Positions 36,717-51,700 of a stretch of 64,000 nucleotides of DNA are shown piece by piece. Within the stretch, counting starts at the first letter, position 1, and each line of letters starts with the position of its first letter. The notes under the pieces are model-generated. The model saw nothing but the letters and a program-made list of their open reading frames with translations. It did no database searches and was not told where the DNA came from. The translations under genes were made by a program, and so were the position numbers. The stretch comes from Spirodela intermedia (Eukaryota > Streptophyta > Magnoliopsida > Alismatales > Araceae), in the NCBI GenBank assembly GCA_902729315.2, contig LR746264.1, positions 1,659,378 through 1,723,377 on the forward strand, given 5' to 3'.

Positions 36717-39700
36717 ATGGAGTCGCATTGGGGGCGGAGCTTGGCCATTGCGGTGGTTCTCTCTGCCCTGTTCTTGGAGCTCGGTTCAGCTTCCTCAGGA
36801 GATGATTACCGGCGGGCGTAAGTCTCTTACTCTCGGCCTGTCTGTAAGATGAATGCTCGTTTTCATCAGTTTGACGTCTAAGCTAGGGCTCCGTATATGT
36901 AGGTAGCTTGGAGTTTTGCTAGGCCATTGATATTTTAGTCTTTGGAGTTTCTTGGTGGATCACATAGTGCAGGTGGAAGATGAGATGTTTTATCAATTTT
37001 TTCTCTGCCCCATCACAAGAGGGAAGTTGTGTCTGTCGTCTGTAGGTGCGAAGGATGCTTTTACGGGATACTGGGAACTTAAATTTCTGTGCAATATCTT
37101 GCGACATTTTGTAGTAGAGGGTTTCTGGCCTATAGAAGCTTACGATGAGGGAATCAGGGGAAAATATGAATTTTATTCTGTGTTTTAGAAAAATGAAGCA
37201 TATCTGAAGTCAATCATTAGAAGCGACTGGATAATGGCTTCTAGATCAGCTCAATGCCTTGTGCCATGAGATGTCATAGATGAAACGGAGAGCAATTGGG
37301 ATTACGCTTGGTGACCTAGTAGCTATCTAGAATTATAGGAGAGAAAGCTTGGATTCGTTTGCTATTTTGTGGGCGATAAAAAAAAGTTCACACTCGCCTG
37401 GCTGCATAATGGCTACCAGATGGGCTGATAGTGTGATGGATTAACACATTTGTTTGAGAAAACAACATTTTCAGAGAGAGGAAAACCAGATTAAATAGAA
37501 TGAAACTGATGCCCGACTTGGAGGTAAAATGGCTGTCAAGATAGAAAGGAAGATAACGTGTGGATTTGTTATTTCTCATGCATTGTAGACCTCTTAAAAA
37601 AATCCTTGCGCACATGTGGATTCATCATTTGCTCTAGACTATGGCTGTCTGAGGCATTCTAACATGCTGCGAGACGGCAAAGGTTCTTTTGATTCGGTGT
37701 GTGTAGTGTTCTACAGCAGATGCTTGTCAGGTCATCCTTCTGATCCCCACAGGGATGACTTCTGTCTTCCCAAGTTTTCTATGAATAGGAAGTTTTGGCC
37801 GTTGGCTAGTGGGATTGACACTCCTGTGCTGGCTGTTGTAACTGGTCGTGGATGTGTTAGCTGATTTTTTATGCTTGGATTTTCTTCATCTGTATGTAGT
37901 TTATGTCAATTCTGGCAAGTGATACTGTGTTAATCTTGCCTTTACCTAATATATATCAAATACGGTTTTATTTTATTCTGTCTCTAAAGAGTTGGCTGAT
38001 CCTGTATATTAAGTGCTATTGCAGTTAACATCGTTATGGAAATCTTAGACTTAATCAACATAGAAGAGGTGCCACAACTGCTAATGAAGGATAGTGGCAT
38101 ACAGATTTCAAAGTTGATGGAAGGACAAAGAGAACCGTGTTAACTTCAGTCAAACTTCATGTCAATCTCCAATCATTGGGAAATGATATTTGGGAGGGTG
38201 GAATGGCAATGGAATTAACCACGATCACCTGATATGAAATAGGGTGCATTTTTTAGCTTACGATTATTGTGAGAAACGGCGAATCATTCACATCCAGATG
38301 AATCAAAGCTGATATGCACTGTATATGACGAGAAAATAGTTTCGAGAAAGTGGTACATCCGAACCCTCAGAAGTGTATAAACTTGAGGGGAGGGTTTAGG
38401 TTCTGTTGCTCGCTGTTGTCTCGATAGCCTTGAACCTCCGTTTGTAGAGTATATGTCCTTTGGTAGGAATGTCAACCAGGAGGATTGTTGGGGCTCCTCA
38501 AGCAGGAAGGTAAATGTTCTTGATTATCAGAGGCTGCAAAGTCAGTAACTTCATTCCATTGTGCTTTTCAAGGGAACAGTGACTTGCATCTCTGTTGACT
38601 TAATAGAACCTGGAAGAAAGTGCAAATTGGTAATCTCCCAAGAGAAAGAAGTAGGTGTGCACTATCTTTCTAATCCTGAGAAGCGTATTGATCTCTGCAG
38701 TCCTTCAAGAAGCAACCCTATTATAATATTCTAAATTTGCATGGAACTTTTCACCTCAATTCTGGGGCTATGTGTTCCTTGTTACATCATTGCTTGTGAT
38801 ATAACCCAAAATTAATGTTTGCAGGTTTCCAATTGTTGAACCTGACTCTGGGCACACAAAACTTCTTCTTTCTAGAGATGGGTTAGATGCAATTGAGAGA
38901 ATTACGACCCCAATAGCAGCGGTTGCTGTAAGTCCTTTTTTGGTGTTATGTTTTCCTTTGAAAGATTAAACATATCTTTCTTAGTTCGATTCTTTGACCC
39001 ATTTCTTGGTTCATTTGTGATCATTAGGTCATTGTTCGAAACTTGGATTTTTCTAAAAAAGGGAAAGGGTCTTTATAGCTTTGTTCACTTCTCAATCTGT
39101 ACACGTTTCAATCATGATTTGAACTTAAATTTCGTTCACAATGAATTTTCTACCATTTGTAGCTATTGTTCTTACTTGTTGACCCATTTGTGAGAGCTAA
39201 TAAAAAAACTACTTTTTTTCATTTAACTTTGAATTATCTGATACCATTTCAACCCCCATGGCATAATGACTTATTTTTACTGCTAAATGCATCTATTTGA
39301 TTTACTTGGCGTGTAATCTAGTATTTTTTCAGATGTTCTTTTAGGATTGTAGCTTTTTGAAATTTATTGATGTCTATCTAATTCCTTCATGTTGTGAGGA
39401 AGATGGTTGTTTTGTTCCCTTGGAGTCTTGCACTTAAGGCTTTGTTTACACCATCTTCAAGTAGACTACTGCTCTTTTTTTTTTGGAGTTCTTGATATTT
39501 CGTCAGACACGTTGTTATCAAAAACTGTCTTGGTGATAAGAGTGCCTGACTTGGGTGAGTAGTTGTCCATGACTGGGTGCTTGTATTAGTGAACATGTGG
39601 ATGATTATTTGCAAATGGGAGCTGCCATTTGCAAAAGGCTGCATGCTCAGTTCCTTTAAAACTATTTAGTAATATAAGTAAATAATACTAGTAATCAATT

Positions 39701-42700
39701 AATAGTTAGATGATAATTAAGAGAATTTCTAAAATATATGTAAAAATTGTCCTTAAAACTTATACTTTAATTTTTCAAAATATTAAATTTATTTTATTAT
39801 TTAAAACTGCTTTCAAACATTCAAAGAACATGTTGCCTAAGTGGCTTGGATTGCTTGTCACCAGAAGGTGGTGGAACTACCATCTTGGTCACATTAAAAA
39901 CTTTAGTTGTACATAGCTCCGTAATCCCTTCATTTATTTTGGATGCGAGGAATGCATGCCACTACATTTCAGAGAAAATACAGAAGATTTAGGTATGGTC
40001 GGTGTATGAATTATTCAAAAATATTTTATCAGTGAATTCTTACTTTTTATATTTATGAAATGCATAATATTTTTGACCAAGATAGATCAGTCTGTCAGGA
40101 TTTCCTTGTATATTTTATGTTGCACAGATGAATCCCTTTATAGTTGGTAGGATATCCATCTTATAAAACTGAATTTGGACGATACTTGATCTTCTTTATC
40201 CCTGGAACTTATGAAGTTTACGCTTGAGAAAGACTTTAAATCTTTGGGATGCTTGGTAGATGTGCAATTTTTTCTCTCTGGCTTTAACAGGGGAATTGAG
40301 TGGGTAAAAAAGTTTGAAAGATTCATAGGCAGTAACCATGGTAGCATGTGTTTTTGTTGACCCTAGTGGATAGTTTTTTTTCTAGGGTTGACGATTTCTG
40401 GTTTTCTTTGGCTGCAATCGAAATGTATTTTTTCGATCATATTTATCCATATGAAAAGCTTTGTTGCTGATTAATAGGGTCAGTGAATACAGAAAATATT
40501 AGATGAGAACCCAGTGGTTAGGAGATGCGTGTTCTCTTATGGAGTACATCAAGGCAGTGGAACTTCTTTGCTTTTGTCCTCTGTACTGCTCAATTGAGTG
40601 CCTTGATCATCCTTTAGTTGTATTTTGGGTTTCAGTGAGATGCTATTATGAGCTACAATGGCTATTACTTAACTACACGTGAGAAACCCTGCGATTTACT
40701 CCATTAACCTAAATCCGTAGTATTTGATAGTTTCTGTTATTCATCCATGGATGCTATGTTTTTTATTCCACTGCATTCTAGTATTTCATAAATTCCTATA
40801 TTTTATTGATCTCATGTCGTCTCAGGTCATTGGTCCGTACCGTTCAGGCAAATCTTTTCTCCTCAACCAGCTCCTCTCTCTTTCTTGTGATGAAGGTGTG
40901 GGTTTTATTGCAGTAGGAGATCTCCTTGATTCTTATGCATACTTGAATCTACTCTTCTGATATACTCTCTGTTTTTTCAGGTTTTGGGGTGGGGCATATG
41001 CGGGATACAAAGACAAAAGGTTTAATGAATATTTTAGAGTGCTGACTTTGGAGTTGACTTCCCTTGCTCGTTATTTTCCTGTAGGCCCAATGAGTGTACT
41101 TTGTATCGTTTTCCTCAATTTTCTTTTCAAAATTTTCAGGTATATGGGTCTGGGGTGATCCTTTGGAATTGGTTATTGATGGAGTAAAAACATCTGTTAT
41201 TTATCTTGACACTGAAGGTTTTGAAAGTATTGGCAAATCCAATGTCTATGATGATAGGTCACTTATGGACCCGTCTTTATTGATTTCTCTTGATGTTTTT
41301 AGTCTTGTTTGTGTGATTACTTCAAGCCCTGAACAATATCTACGATGCCTTCTACATTTCACAGGATTTTTGCTTTGGCAACTGTTCTTAGTTCTGTGCT
41401 CATCTACAACCTTCCTGAGACGGTTTGTGTCTTATCTGGAATGTTATGGTTGAATGATAATTAATGCTTTTTTAATTAATTTTTTTAAAGAGTGTTTCTT
41501 GTTAGAAAACCATCGCTTCTGATATATAACATTTTTGTGCAGGTACGTGAAGCAGACATTTCTCGGTTGTCATTTGCGGTTGAACTTGCAGAGGAGTTCT
41601 ATGGGAGGTCTGCTTAATTCATACTCAGTACTTTTCATTTTTCATTGAAATACTATTGAAAATCTCAAAATTGCTCACAACAACTTTGTAGCCCCTATCT
41701 AACCTATTTGTTCTACTTTTTCTTCGTTGTCCCCTGATAAATAGAGTGAAGGTAACCATCATATCGTATTCTTTTCTTAAATCTGCTAGCATGTGGTTGT
41801 CCATTGGAAATAACTTTCTTCTTCTTCTTCAGGGACAAGATGTTGCATTTGAGCCTGCTAAACTTTTGTGGCTTATCCAACGTGATTTCCTTCGTAAGTT
41901 CTTCCCTAGGAGCTTGTCTAAGAGCATTATAATCCATTATGTTGTGAATAGAGAAGCCTTCATTTCATTTTTTCTGTTCTCTAATATTATCCTGGGAAGG
42001 TTCTGAAAGGCTGATCCTGGTTATATTTGATTCAAGGTCAGGTGGCTGGTTTTTAGGGTTTATCTTCCAATTTTATTTTTTGTGATTGCCAAAGGATCGG
42101 AACGGGGGCGCGGATATGTGCACCTTTGTTCACATCTAAATCAATCAAGTCTTGAATCCTGTGTAGGAACTAAGAAAATATTCTTGGAATGGTGTCTTGA
42201 CACTCTCCTCCTGATGGTTCTTGTTACGACGAACATAGTGATAAAATCTAAAATGCATTCCGTGTTTGGGGCACCAAACCTGTGTTTATATCCAGACTTT
42301 GTAAAAATCTGGCCACCGAATTTTGATCAAGTTGGCCAATCATATGGGATCACTTGTTTCTGAAGGGATCAGCTATTTTTTTTGGTTGATCTGACCTGAT
42401 TTCGTTTGGATGAAGCGATTTTTGGCATGAGTACTGTTATTGGGGAAAGAATATAGAAGAGCGATACTTTTAGCTTTCCAGTTGATGGTGGAGAAAGGAA
42501 AAGAGGGAAGAAGAACCATACTAGCACAAAGCCTAAAAGTTGGCTTGCACATGAAAGAGTATGCTGATAATAGCCCTGAATTTATTACTACATCGGGAAA
42601 TCTGAGACTATAAAACATGGCCTATTCCACTCATTGGCAATTTGTTTTAAGTTGGATGACCCAACAATTTAACAAGCAATTTGGATGATCAGCTTGAAAA

Positions 42701-45700
42701 GTCTTTTAAGGAGAACTGTAAATAAAGAAAAGAGGGAAAATTAAAGAGGATATTATAGGAAACATATTTAAAGTGAAGGAGAGAGTTTCCTCTTTCATTG
42801 ATAGGTGAGTAGGTGATATCTTATTGTGTAATAGAAACATGAACCCGAGACTGTGGAAGCATGAAGAGACAGAAAGGTTTCAAAATCAGGATTGAGTGAG
42901 GTTCTTTGGTGTGACTTGATGTCAACCTATAATCGTAGGATTAACACACATTAAAAAAAACCCAATAATTTGAAAAATGAAAACTGAAGAGATGGGGAAA
43001 GTAAGAATAAAGAAGAAAATGAGGTACAGGAAGAGATAATTAAAGGAGGTATGTAAGATTGCAGAAATAAAGAACAAATTGATGCTTCAGATCCATGCTG
43101 CATTTGACTAGGTGCCAAATCAGCCATAGAGGTAAATTTAACATTTTGTAATCAGGACCCCTTGCAACACAATCTGATTGGGCCTTTATTGATTACTCTG
43201 TTAACTAACTCTTTACTCCACAGTAGCATGTCTGACTGAGAAATTTTCCCATTCGTATCATAAATTCCTCAACAAAATGTCTATCGTGTACTTAAAGAGG
43301 GAATTTTCGACTTCAAATGTTGTAGAGTTAAATCTTATTACCCATTCTAGGGCTTGTCCAACTACATAGACTACGGCATAGATTTAGGTGATTACAAAGT
43401 AATCAGTATCCATCTCAGTGGTCGGGTTTTTTTTATCCTTGTCTTTTGTTTGTGTCTGGATTTCATCACATCCATTTTTTCTTTTCTATTTTCCTTTATT
43501 TTTAGTGAATTCTGTTTCATTGATATTAAATTGTTTATATTTCTGCTGATGATTGACAGAGGGCAAGTCAGTTCAAGAGATGGTTACTGATGCTCTCCAA
43601 GAGGTTCCCAACCCGAATGGTCTGTTCCTTTTTAATCCGCACATTTGTGTATAACAATGTTATCAAAAGCACATCAAGCTATCTTTAGTACTGAATTGGT
43701 TCACTGATTTCACTGCAGATGATAAAAATATTGACCAGGTATTCTCTTTGTTTCCCATAATTAAGCTTTTCCTGTTGTATGTTGTTCTGAAATCTTTTGG
43801 CATTTCTTTGATTCAAACAGGTCAACCAGATACGGAAGTCTTTGGCAGCTATGGGTGATAATAGTACGGCCTTTAGCTTACCACAGGTGCACGTTCTAAA
43901 CTTTGTTTGTCGTTTTCAGTTTTCTGTCTTCATATTTAAACAGAATAATGAGTCCTGTTTGTGGGTGTAGGCCTCCATCATCCAGTGCAATACGAAGCAA
44001 CTTAAATTTCTTTGTTCCATTTCATTTGCTTTTGTTTTTTAAACGTAGGAAGATACTTCAGTTTCGTTTATAATGTCATGGAAAGCCTATACAAGATGGA
44101 CTATGACCAATTTGCAAGGTTTGCTAGGTTTGTCTCCTGGAGCTCTTTTAAAAGTGAGCAAATAGCTTTGGGCCAGGAGAATCTAAAGCTATCCTCTTTG
44201 CATTTGTCAATGTCTATTCCAACATTTTGCTGTGCGAGACAGCTCTGAAACATTTTATCATAGAAATTGTATTAAATAATGATCTGTAGATGTTTGCATT
44301 TGAATTTAGTATACCAGCTAATTGTAGCTTTGTTTTTCTCAGGTGCATATTACATCTGAAGTGTCAAATTTATCCTTTCATTTCTGCCTGGTTTCTGGAA
44401 ATTTCCATGCACCCATCGGCCAGATTAAATAATTAATATATTGTGAGAAAGCTACCCTAATGTGGAATCCTACAGGGCGGACATTGACCAGAGATGAGAA
44501 GGTTTTAGCACTTTTTTACGATTATCACGTAGGTTCTCTTCCACAGGGACGGCTCTTACTCGGTGATTTCATCCTAGTCATTCATAATATAGAAAAACTA
44601 TCTTTTTTAATATTACGTTTGTTACGAGACATTTTGAGTCAATGGAGATTAGATTCTTCAATGCTTTTCTTGACTTACTCCATATCCAAAGTTTCACACA
44701 TTGAACACCCATACTCTATCAATGCTTCGATGAGATTAGATTCTTGATATAACACCCATAGTTTCACACATTCAGTTGGATTTAGATCTCCATATATTGC
44801 TAGGTTTAGGCTTGAGCCTGCCTTCATATCATCTCCATGATTTAACTTTCGGAATGTGATGGTTATGTAAGGTTCTCGGATTTACTCGAATCAAACAATA
44901 GGATCATTCTGTGTACTGAATCATGAGGCTGAAGCCTGATTCAGAGATCTCTACGAGTTATATGTTCAGGATGTGATTAATATGTAATCTTGTGTGTACC
45001 AGAAACAAACAACACGATCATGCTATCTCTATCAGAACGCCATAATTTTCCCATGTTACATATTCAAATGGTGCGTGAGGTAGTTCTTTAATATCCAGTT
45101 GCCCTTTTTCTCCTCTCTGATATTGACTTTCGCATTCTACATTCCACTGTTCCTGAGATTCCATCTTCGTTTTTATCACTGTTAAGCAATGCAACGCACG
45201 GTTTCCAGTTGATGTCTGCTTTTGACAGTATGGTTGTGGATACCATTTCTGTGAATGGGGGCGCTCTTTTTTCATTTCATAATCTCTGCTGTCAAGATGT
45301 TGTTTTCTCAGGGCCTACTCTTCGCATAGACAATTTTCTTGTAAGGACAATATCACGACGGTGACATTTATTTTAACATTTCATTATCTGGGGCTCTATT
45401 GTTCAAGTTAAATGAGAAACTATCATTTTATTCCTTTAATCGTGAAAATATATGCTATCTATGTTGACAACTTTATTATTATTTCATATTATGCCCTTCA
45501 TTTGATGCTGACTCTGTGGTTGAACCTGATTAGCCTCATCTCCAAAGAACGAAGCTTTGTGACATGAAGGATGGCGACCTTGACCCAAGTTATGTAAGAA
45601 AGAAGGAGCAACTAAAAGGACTTGTCACATCCATTATTCGCCCAAAAGTTGTGCAGAGAAAGATGCTGAATGGAAAGGAATTCGTGTCTTTTCTTGAGCA

Positions 45701-48700
45701 GGTATGTTTCATGACTTTTCGTTCTCCAATACAGTAGTAGTGGGGCTATTTTTTTCAGGCTTTTAGTGAACCTTGCATTACTTATTTTTAATATGGGTGA
45801 TGTTTTTCTCCTTTACCATTGTAGTACATCAGCACATAGTTCACTAAAACTTAAATAGCAATAATAGCTATACAAACTCTTGCTGCAAGATGTAATCCAG
45901 ATATGAAGAGTTACCTCCCTGTCAGATATGTACATATAATTTTTTTTTCGCGGGAAATGTGAGAAGAAAAACAAACTTTCCTGGAAAAACAAATCACCCG
46001 TGCAGCCAAGTATCCTCTTGATCTATTCATCATAAACACAGTTATCTATTCCTGATAGCGCATAATAGCTTCCTTCGTCCCTCTTGTTTCCATAACAGCA
46101 TCTTTCCTTCTTGAGGCGTTAATCATGTAGCCCTGTTATAACGTGTATCCTACCTTCTATCTTTTCTTTTGCATCGAGAACCTGATTCAATGATGTCAAT
46201 GGATAACCTTCTGAACATAGTATGTAAGTCAGGCTCCCTACAGAAAAGTTTCATATGTGTCTGAGAGTGGAAGAAAAAAATGCTCCATCATGTGAATCGA
46301 GCCATCTATTTTTCGTTTTGAATGTTCACGATTCTCGTCAATTTTTTGCTTCATTCGTCGTTGATATTTAAAAAGACAGGCATATTATGGTGGACTAGAT
46401 CCTTGGTGAGGCAAGCCTATATATGACTCCTGGTCTATGACCTTTTGGTGCCTAATTTGATGGTTCTATTCAGAAAAAATCTCAAATATCAGATTAATAA
46501 CTCTTAATTTTCAAATAGAAATTAGTTAAATACTAACTTATTTAGATTTTCGGATATTAATCTGTATCTGTATTGATAAAAAATTCACAAGATGTATTAA
46601 TTTGAAAAGTTTGTTGCAACTTATATGATATTTTTTTTCTAATTGCATTATTATGGATCTCTAAAGTTATTTAGAGGTATCTTGATGTTGATTTCTCTTT
46701 TGTTTTTAACACTAGAAGGATATGCTTCTTATAAATGGATCCTTTCAAAACACAGGTTATTTTCTCCATGTGGAAGAGTCAATATGTTACTTTGGAGACC
46801 TTTCAATGTAATAATCAATGGCTCAATTTTGGGTTTACAGATTGAGATATGTGATCTTATTCAGTGAACAAAAATCGAAGTGGATCAAAGAGTAAATAGT
46901 CTGAAACATGAGTTGGAGTTGGATGTACGTTTTTTATTTTCTGAAATAAAATGTTTCATACAAATGCCTTATTTACACAATTATAATTAAAACAGGATAC
47001 GAACGTAACAAGATTTCACGATGAACTATGCCAAATTGAGTTTCTCACTCTCTACGCCATTTCATCCCCCTAAAGGGCAGAGGGCGAAGATGTTAGTGAA
47101 TGGTGCCAAGTGATAAAAGATGAGATATAGATGCGTTGTGCATGTTAGTAACGTTATGTTTACGGCCCAATGCTTCATTTATCCCTTTTTATTTTCTTCT
47201 TTTGTTTCAATTTATTGTCATTGCCGGTTGACATATGCTTGGTTGAATTAGAATATTGTTATGATTTTTCGTTGACCATTCTAAACCTTTTGTTTCAGTA
47301 GTAATAACACGATACTGGTACAATTTCTTGCTACTGGAGAATTGTGATCCTTGTGTAGCTTTCTAAACCTTTTTGAGTTTAAGACTATTTGATTGACATG
47401 TAAATGAGTATCTGGATTTTATTGTACGTAAAATTTGTAGAATGAGGTTTTACGGCTTCTGGAATGCTTTGCCCATTTGATAAGTCAAGAGAGTGTTCAT
47501 TTTATCCTACAATTACTTAATTCTATTGCTTTCAATTTTTTTCAGATCCTTGATGCCTTGAACAAAGGAGAAATTCCATCGACAGGTTCTCTGGTAGAGG
47601 TGTTCAATAAAGGGGTTATTGACCATTGTTTGAAACTTTATAACCAACAGATGGAAAGGCTGAAGCTACCTCTTGAAGTGGTACAACTGGAAGAGGCTCA
47701 TAATGAGGCACAACGCGAAACACTGACAGCTTTTGACAAGCAGCATTTTGGTCGTAATCATGCCAAGCAGTCTGCCTCTAAGCTTGAGGAGGACATGCAG
47801 AAGGTACGATTGAGAGGCTCTTTGTTGAACTTTATGGTTGACGTGAGAAAGCGTAAACTATGATGCATCTATTTAATGATTATTGTTTCACAATCATTCA
47901 CAAACACCTGATCGGTTTATTTCTTGTACTGTCAGTTACAACTGAAGAAATTTTGTTCTCAAAATGTTTTTACAATATATGATGTGATTTAAGTGAAACA
48001 TGACCCGATTTGTATAGAACTCTTTTGAAATATGAATTTCAATATCCTAGAGATTGCATTAGCACTGTTTGCATCAAGTTTACTGAGAAAGGTATCTGCC
48101 TCTTTAAAGCTTTTTCTGCGAATTGAATGCCTCCTCAGTATTGCATGAATGTTTATATTAGCGTACAAATCTACTATCTGGTTGAGACATCATGATTTAC
48201 AAACTGGATTGAAGTCAAAAGGGTAGCTTCAAGGCTGATGGTTGGTTTTATTCACGGTTAGACAATTCAGTAACATTTTATCCTTCTCAAAATCTTACCT
48301 TTCGAAATACCCCTTTTGATTGCTGCGTGATTGGTCTTTGTGGTGTGCCAGAGTGGTCTAGTTTTTTTTATGGACTTGATTTCGAGTCATACTTTGAGCG
48401 ACTCAGAGTGGAAGGGAAAGGGGGATCTTGGGGGTAGGGGCTCCGTTCTTGATAAGTCACCCCGAACAAGGGAAGTCTTAGAGATTTTACCAAGGGTAGT
48501 CGCTCCACCCGTGGTAAGAGCGACTTTATCCATGTCAGCAGGAAATGGAACACCACCCTGGCGTGTGATGCATGCATGCTGATGACGTGGCGAACAGGGT
48601 CAAAATGTGTTATATTCTGTTATAACATATTGCCGGATGCATTTTCTTATCAAAATTTTCATGTGTTAAAAAAAAAGAACATTGGGGTAATTTCAATATG

Positions 48701-51700
48701 GACGTTAGTGTGTAGGTTCTGAAACTTTATACTCGGTTACTGATAATCTTTCACATGAGAGATCTAATTTCACATGAAGCCCGCAGCTTCCAACATGGAG
48801 GTTCTATATTCTTTCAACATCTTTTAGTGCAAATGATAATATTTATTCCTGTAGAAATGGAAAAAAATATTTAAGAAAACAAAATTGACGAACAGAGTTT
48901 TACGTCTTTAATGAAGCTCCATTAAGGTCTCTGTTAATCAATTGAGTTATTTCTTTTCTACCAGAAGAGAAAGATGAGTTTTTTTCGAAGGAAATAGAAG
49001 CCAATTTTTGGTACCCTTTTATCTTTGGTAATTAATCTAAATATTTTCATGATTATTCTTACCAACTGGTCAAAACGGCCTTCCATTAACTTTAAGTTTG
49101 CCGGCCTAGCTTAACATAAACTTCTGGCATTTCACGAGTTTCTCCTTTAACTTTTCCTCGCAGGTTTACAATAATTTCATATTGGCCAATGAATATAGGT
49201 CGTCAAAACTTTGTGAGAACTTATACACAGGGTGTGAGGATAAAATGGATCAGCTTCAAGTCCTAAGACTCCCTACCCTGGCGAAATTCAACGCTGGTCT
49301 TCTGCAGTGCAATCAAAGCTTTGAAGCGGGATGTGTTGGGCCTTCTAAAACTATCTATGAACAGAAAATGTCGAAGGTTAGCATTATCTCACCATGGTCT
49401 TGCTGCTTCAACTGTTTTACAAGGCTTTCGCCGTCATACTAGATGGTGGATGTTGTTCATTTATACACAATTTCCATTTCGTATAGTTAATTTATTTGAG
49501 TCATTACAGGGGGAGCATAGCTAAATATGGTATTTCGGAGTTCTGATTATGCCGTTTTGATTATAGTTTGATCTAGTCAGCTGAGTTGTTTGTTGAAATT
49601 ATGAACCTTTGGTGATCTTTGCCAGTCAAGTTTGAGCTTCCAATGCCAATTTAGCATGCTTCAGTGTACTCATGTCATCATATTGCGTTATATAATCTCA
49701 ATTTCAGACTTATTTTAATTTCAATTTGGCTAGTTGACTCCAAGACGAACCAAAATACCCTCTGGCCCGTCATCAGTTGACACGATGAGTTTGACTGATC
49801 TGAAATTCAGTCCCTTTGAAATTCATCCTGCAGCTGGTTTATATGGATTTCGGAGATTCAGAACTCATAGAAGACTATGTTGGCAATGAAATAGAAGATT
49901 ACTGAGATTTTTCGTCACAAAAATAGTTGCATGCGAAGATCCGATGAAATAAGTTGGAAGGCTGCACAATCAATTTTTCTTGGATTGTAACTTCGTTTTG
50001 TAGATTTCTTCATAAACAGGATCAAGCAGAGTAAATGTATTAAAATATTATTTGGGGGCCTCAAAGGCTTCTTGGATAACTCGTGGTTCTAATCAGATTG
50101 TTTTCTCTTAAGGTTGGTCTATCCATGTTAATTTATCTGGTAGTATATGAGTCAACCCCGCATCTGAGATGAACCTTGTCAGAATTCGCGGGGGAGTTGA
50201 GACAAGCAGACCCCCTTCATGTTTTGACCATCTGGATTGATTGGCTCTAAGCAGGTGGTGGACCATGGGTGTGTCAACTGGGCTTCCTAAATCCTTTATA
50301 ATGTGGGGGCATTCTACATTGCCTTCAATATTCTGGTGACTCCATTTTATTTGCGGGTGATGATAGAGGTTAAACCCTAAACTTGGGGAAGCTGTTCATC
50401 ATGCCGGAAGTAATGACTAGGTTTACCCTAAACTTGTGTTTCTGACCATAGCTATTGCTTTCGGACTGTCAATTTCCCACACTTTCCTCATCAGACATTT
50501 AGGTTAGATAAATTAACCCTAGTTTGGAAGAATAGAAAGACATTAACCCTAGGTTAGAATCTACCACTGCTGTGGTAGATTCTATCTGAATTAACCCTTT
50601 CTTATTTGGGTTACTCAAGAGGTTTTCAAAATACTGCAGCCATTGGGAGAACGATTTTAGTGATCAGGAACTCCATTAGAAAGAGGGGAAATAAATAGAA
50701 AAGCAGAAGAGAACTGCACTTGTTGTGGGATATGGTGTGTGAAGGTCGAAGAAAAATGAGGGAAGTGGAGGATTGTTGGAGATTAGGGCATGAAAGAAAG
50801 CGCTACTATCAAAATGGTTTGGAAATGGGTGCATGACAGCAATGCAGTATGCGTATAGATTGTTAGAATGAGATGCGATATGGATGTTGACAATGGAAGC
50901 ATTAAACCTGCCAGTTCCTCACCAATCTCACCAGCTTGAACGCAGATCTCTGAGAATGACATTTTTCATAGCTTAGTTGAACTTTTAGCAAATAATGGCT
51001 CTGCGAGGATGATTTGGTAGCCAAATAAACAATTAGCTGGTACTCTTCTAAGTCCTTTTGCCTTCATATTGGGCAAAGTAAAAGTGATAGATTAAATCAT
51101 ATTGTGATATGATTAGGAATTATGTGAAGAAGTCTCCACAGGCAGATTATCAGACTGTTTGTGCTTTACTAAAATTCAGATTATTAGGAGACTCTTTCCC
51201 AACCTGCAGGATGGACAGTTGATTATTTGCTGATGGGTTTTGAAGGGCGTCAGTTTGGCTGAGGATCGAGGTATCCTAGGGCTTGCTAAAATCGCTGGGT
51301 ATAATTGAATTCATCCTCGCTGCTATATTTGGTGATATTACTCCCTCTTAGTTATTTCCAAGCAAAGAAAAACTTGTGTACCTGACCATTCTGACAAGGA
51401 TCGAATTTAATAGCGGATGAGACAGTCAACGAGGTGAAGATGATTTCACAACCATGCATCATGTTATAAAAAAGCAGTCTTATGCAGATGTCTTATGTTT
51501 TCTTTATTTTTAGTGAAGAAAAAAGTGTTAGAAACACATATAATTGCAGTGTGTAGATCCACAACAAACATTATATAAAGTTTTTCTTTTTTTACATATT
51601 TTCTATTTTTTTAATTTCTGGGCAAAGTCAAGAGTGTTAATAAAATGCTGACTGTGGCTCCTTAGTATATATATATATATATAGATACATTGCATGCTGT

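Noticed and set aside
48340-48425. tRNA-like start GCCAGAGTGGTCTAG
   Set aside because: No acceptor-stem pairing, no proper anticodon loop and no GGTTCGAATCC-type T arm.
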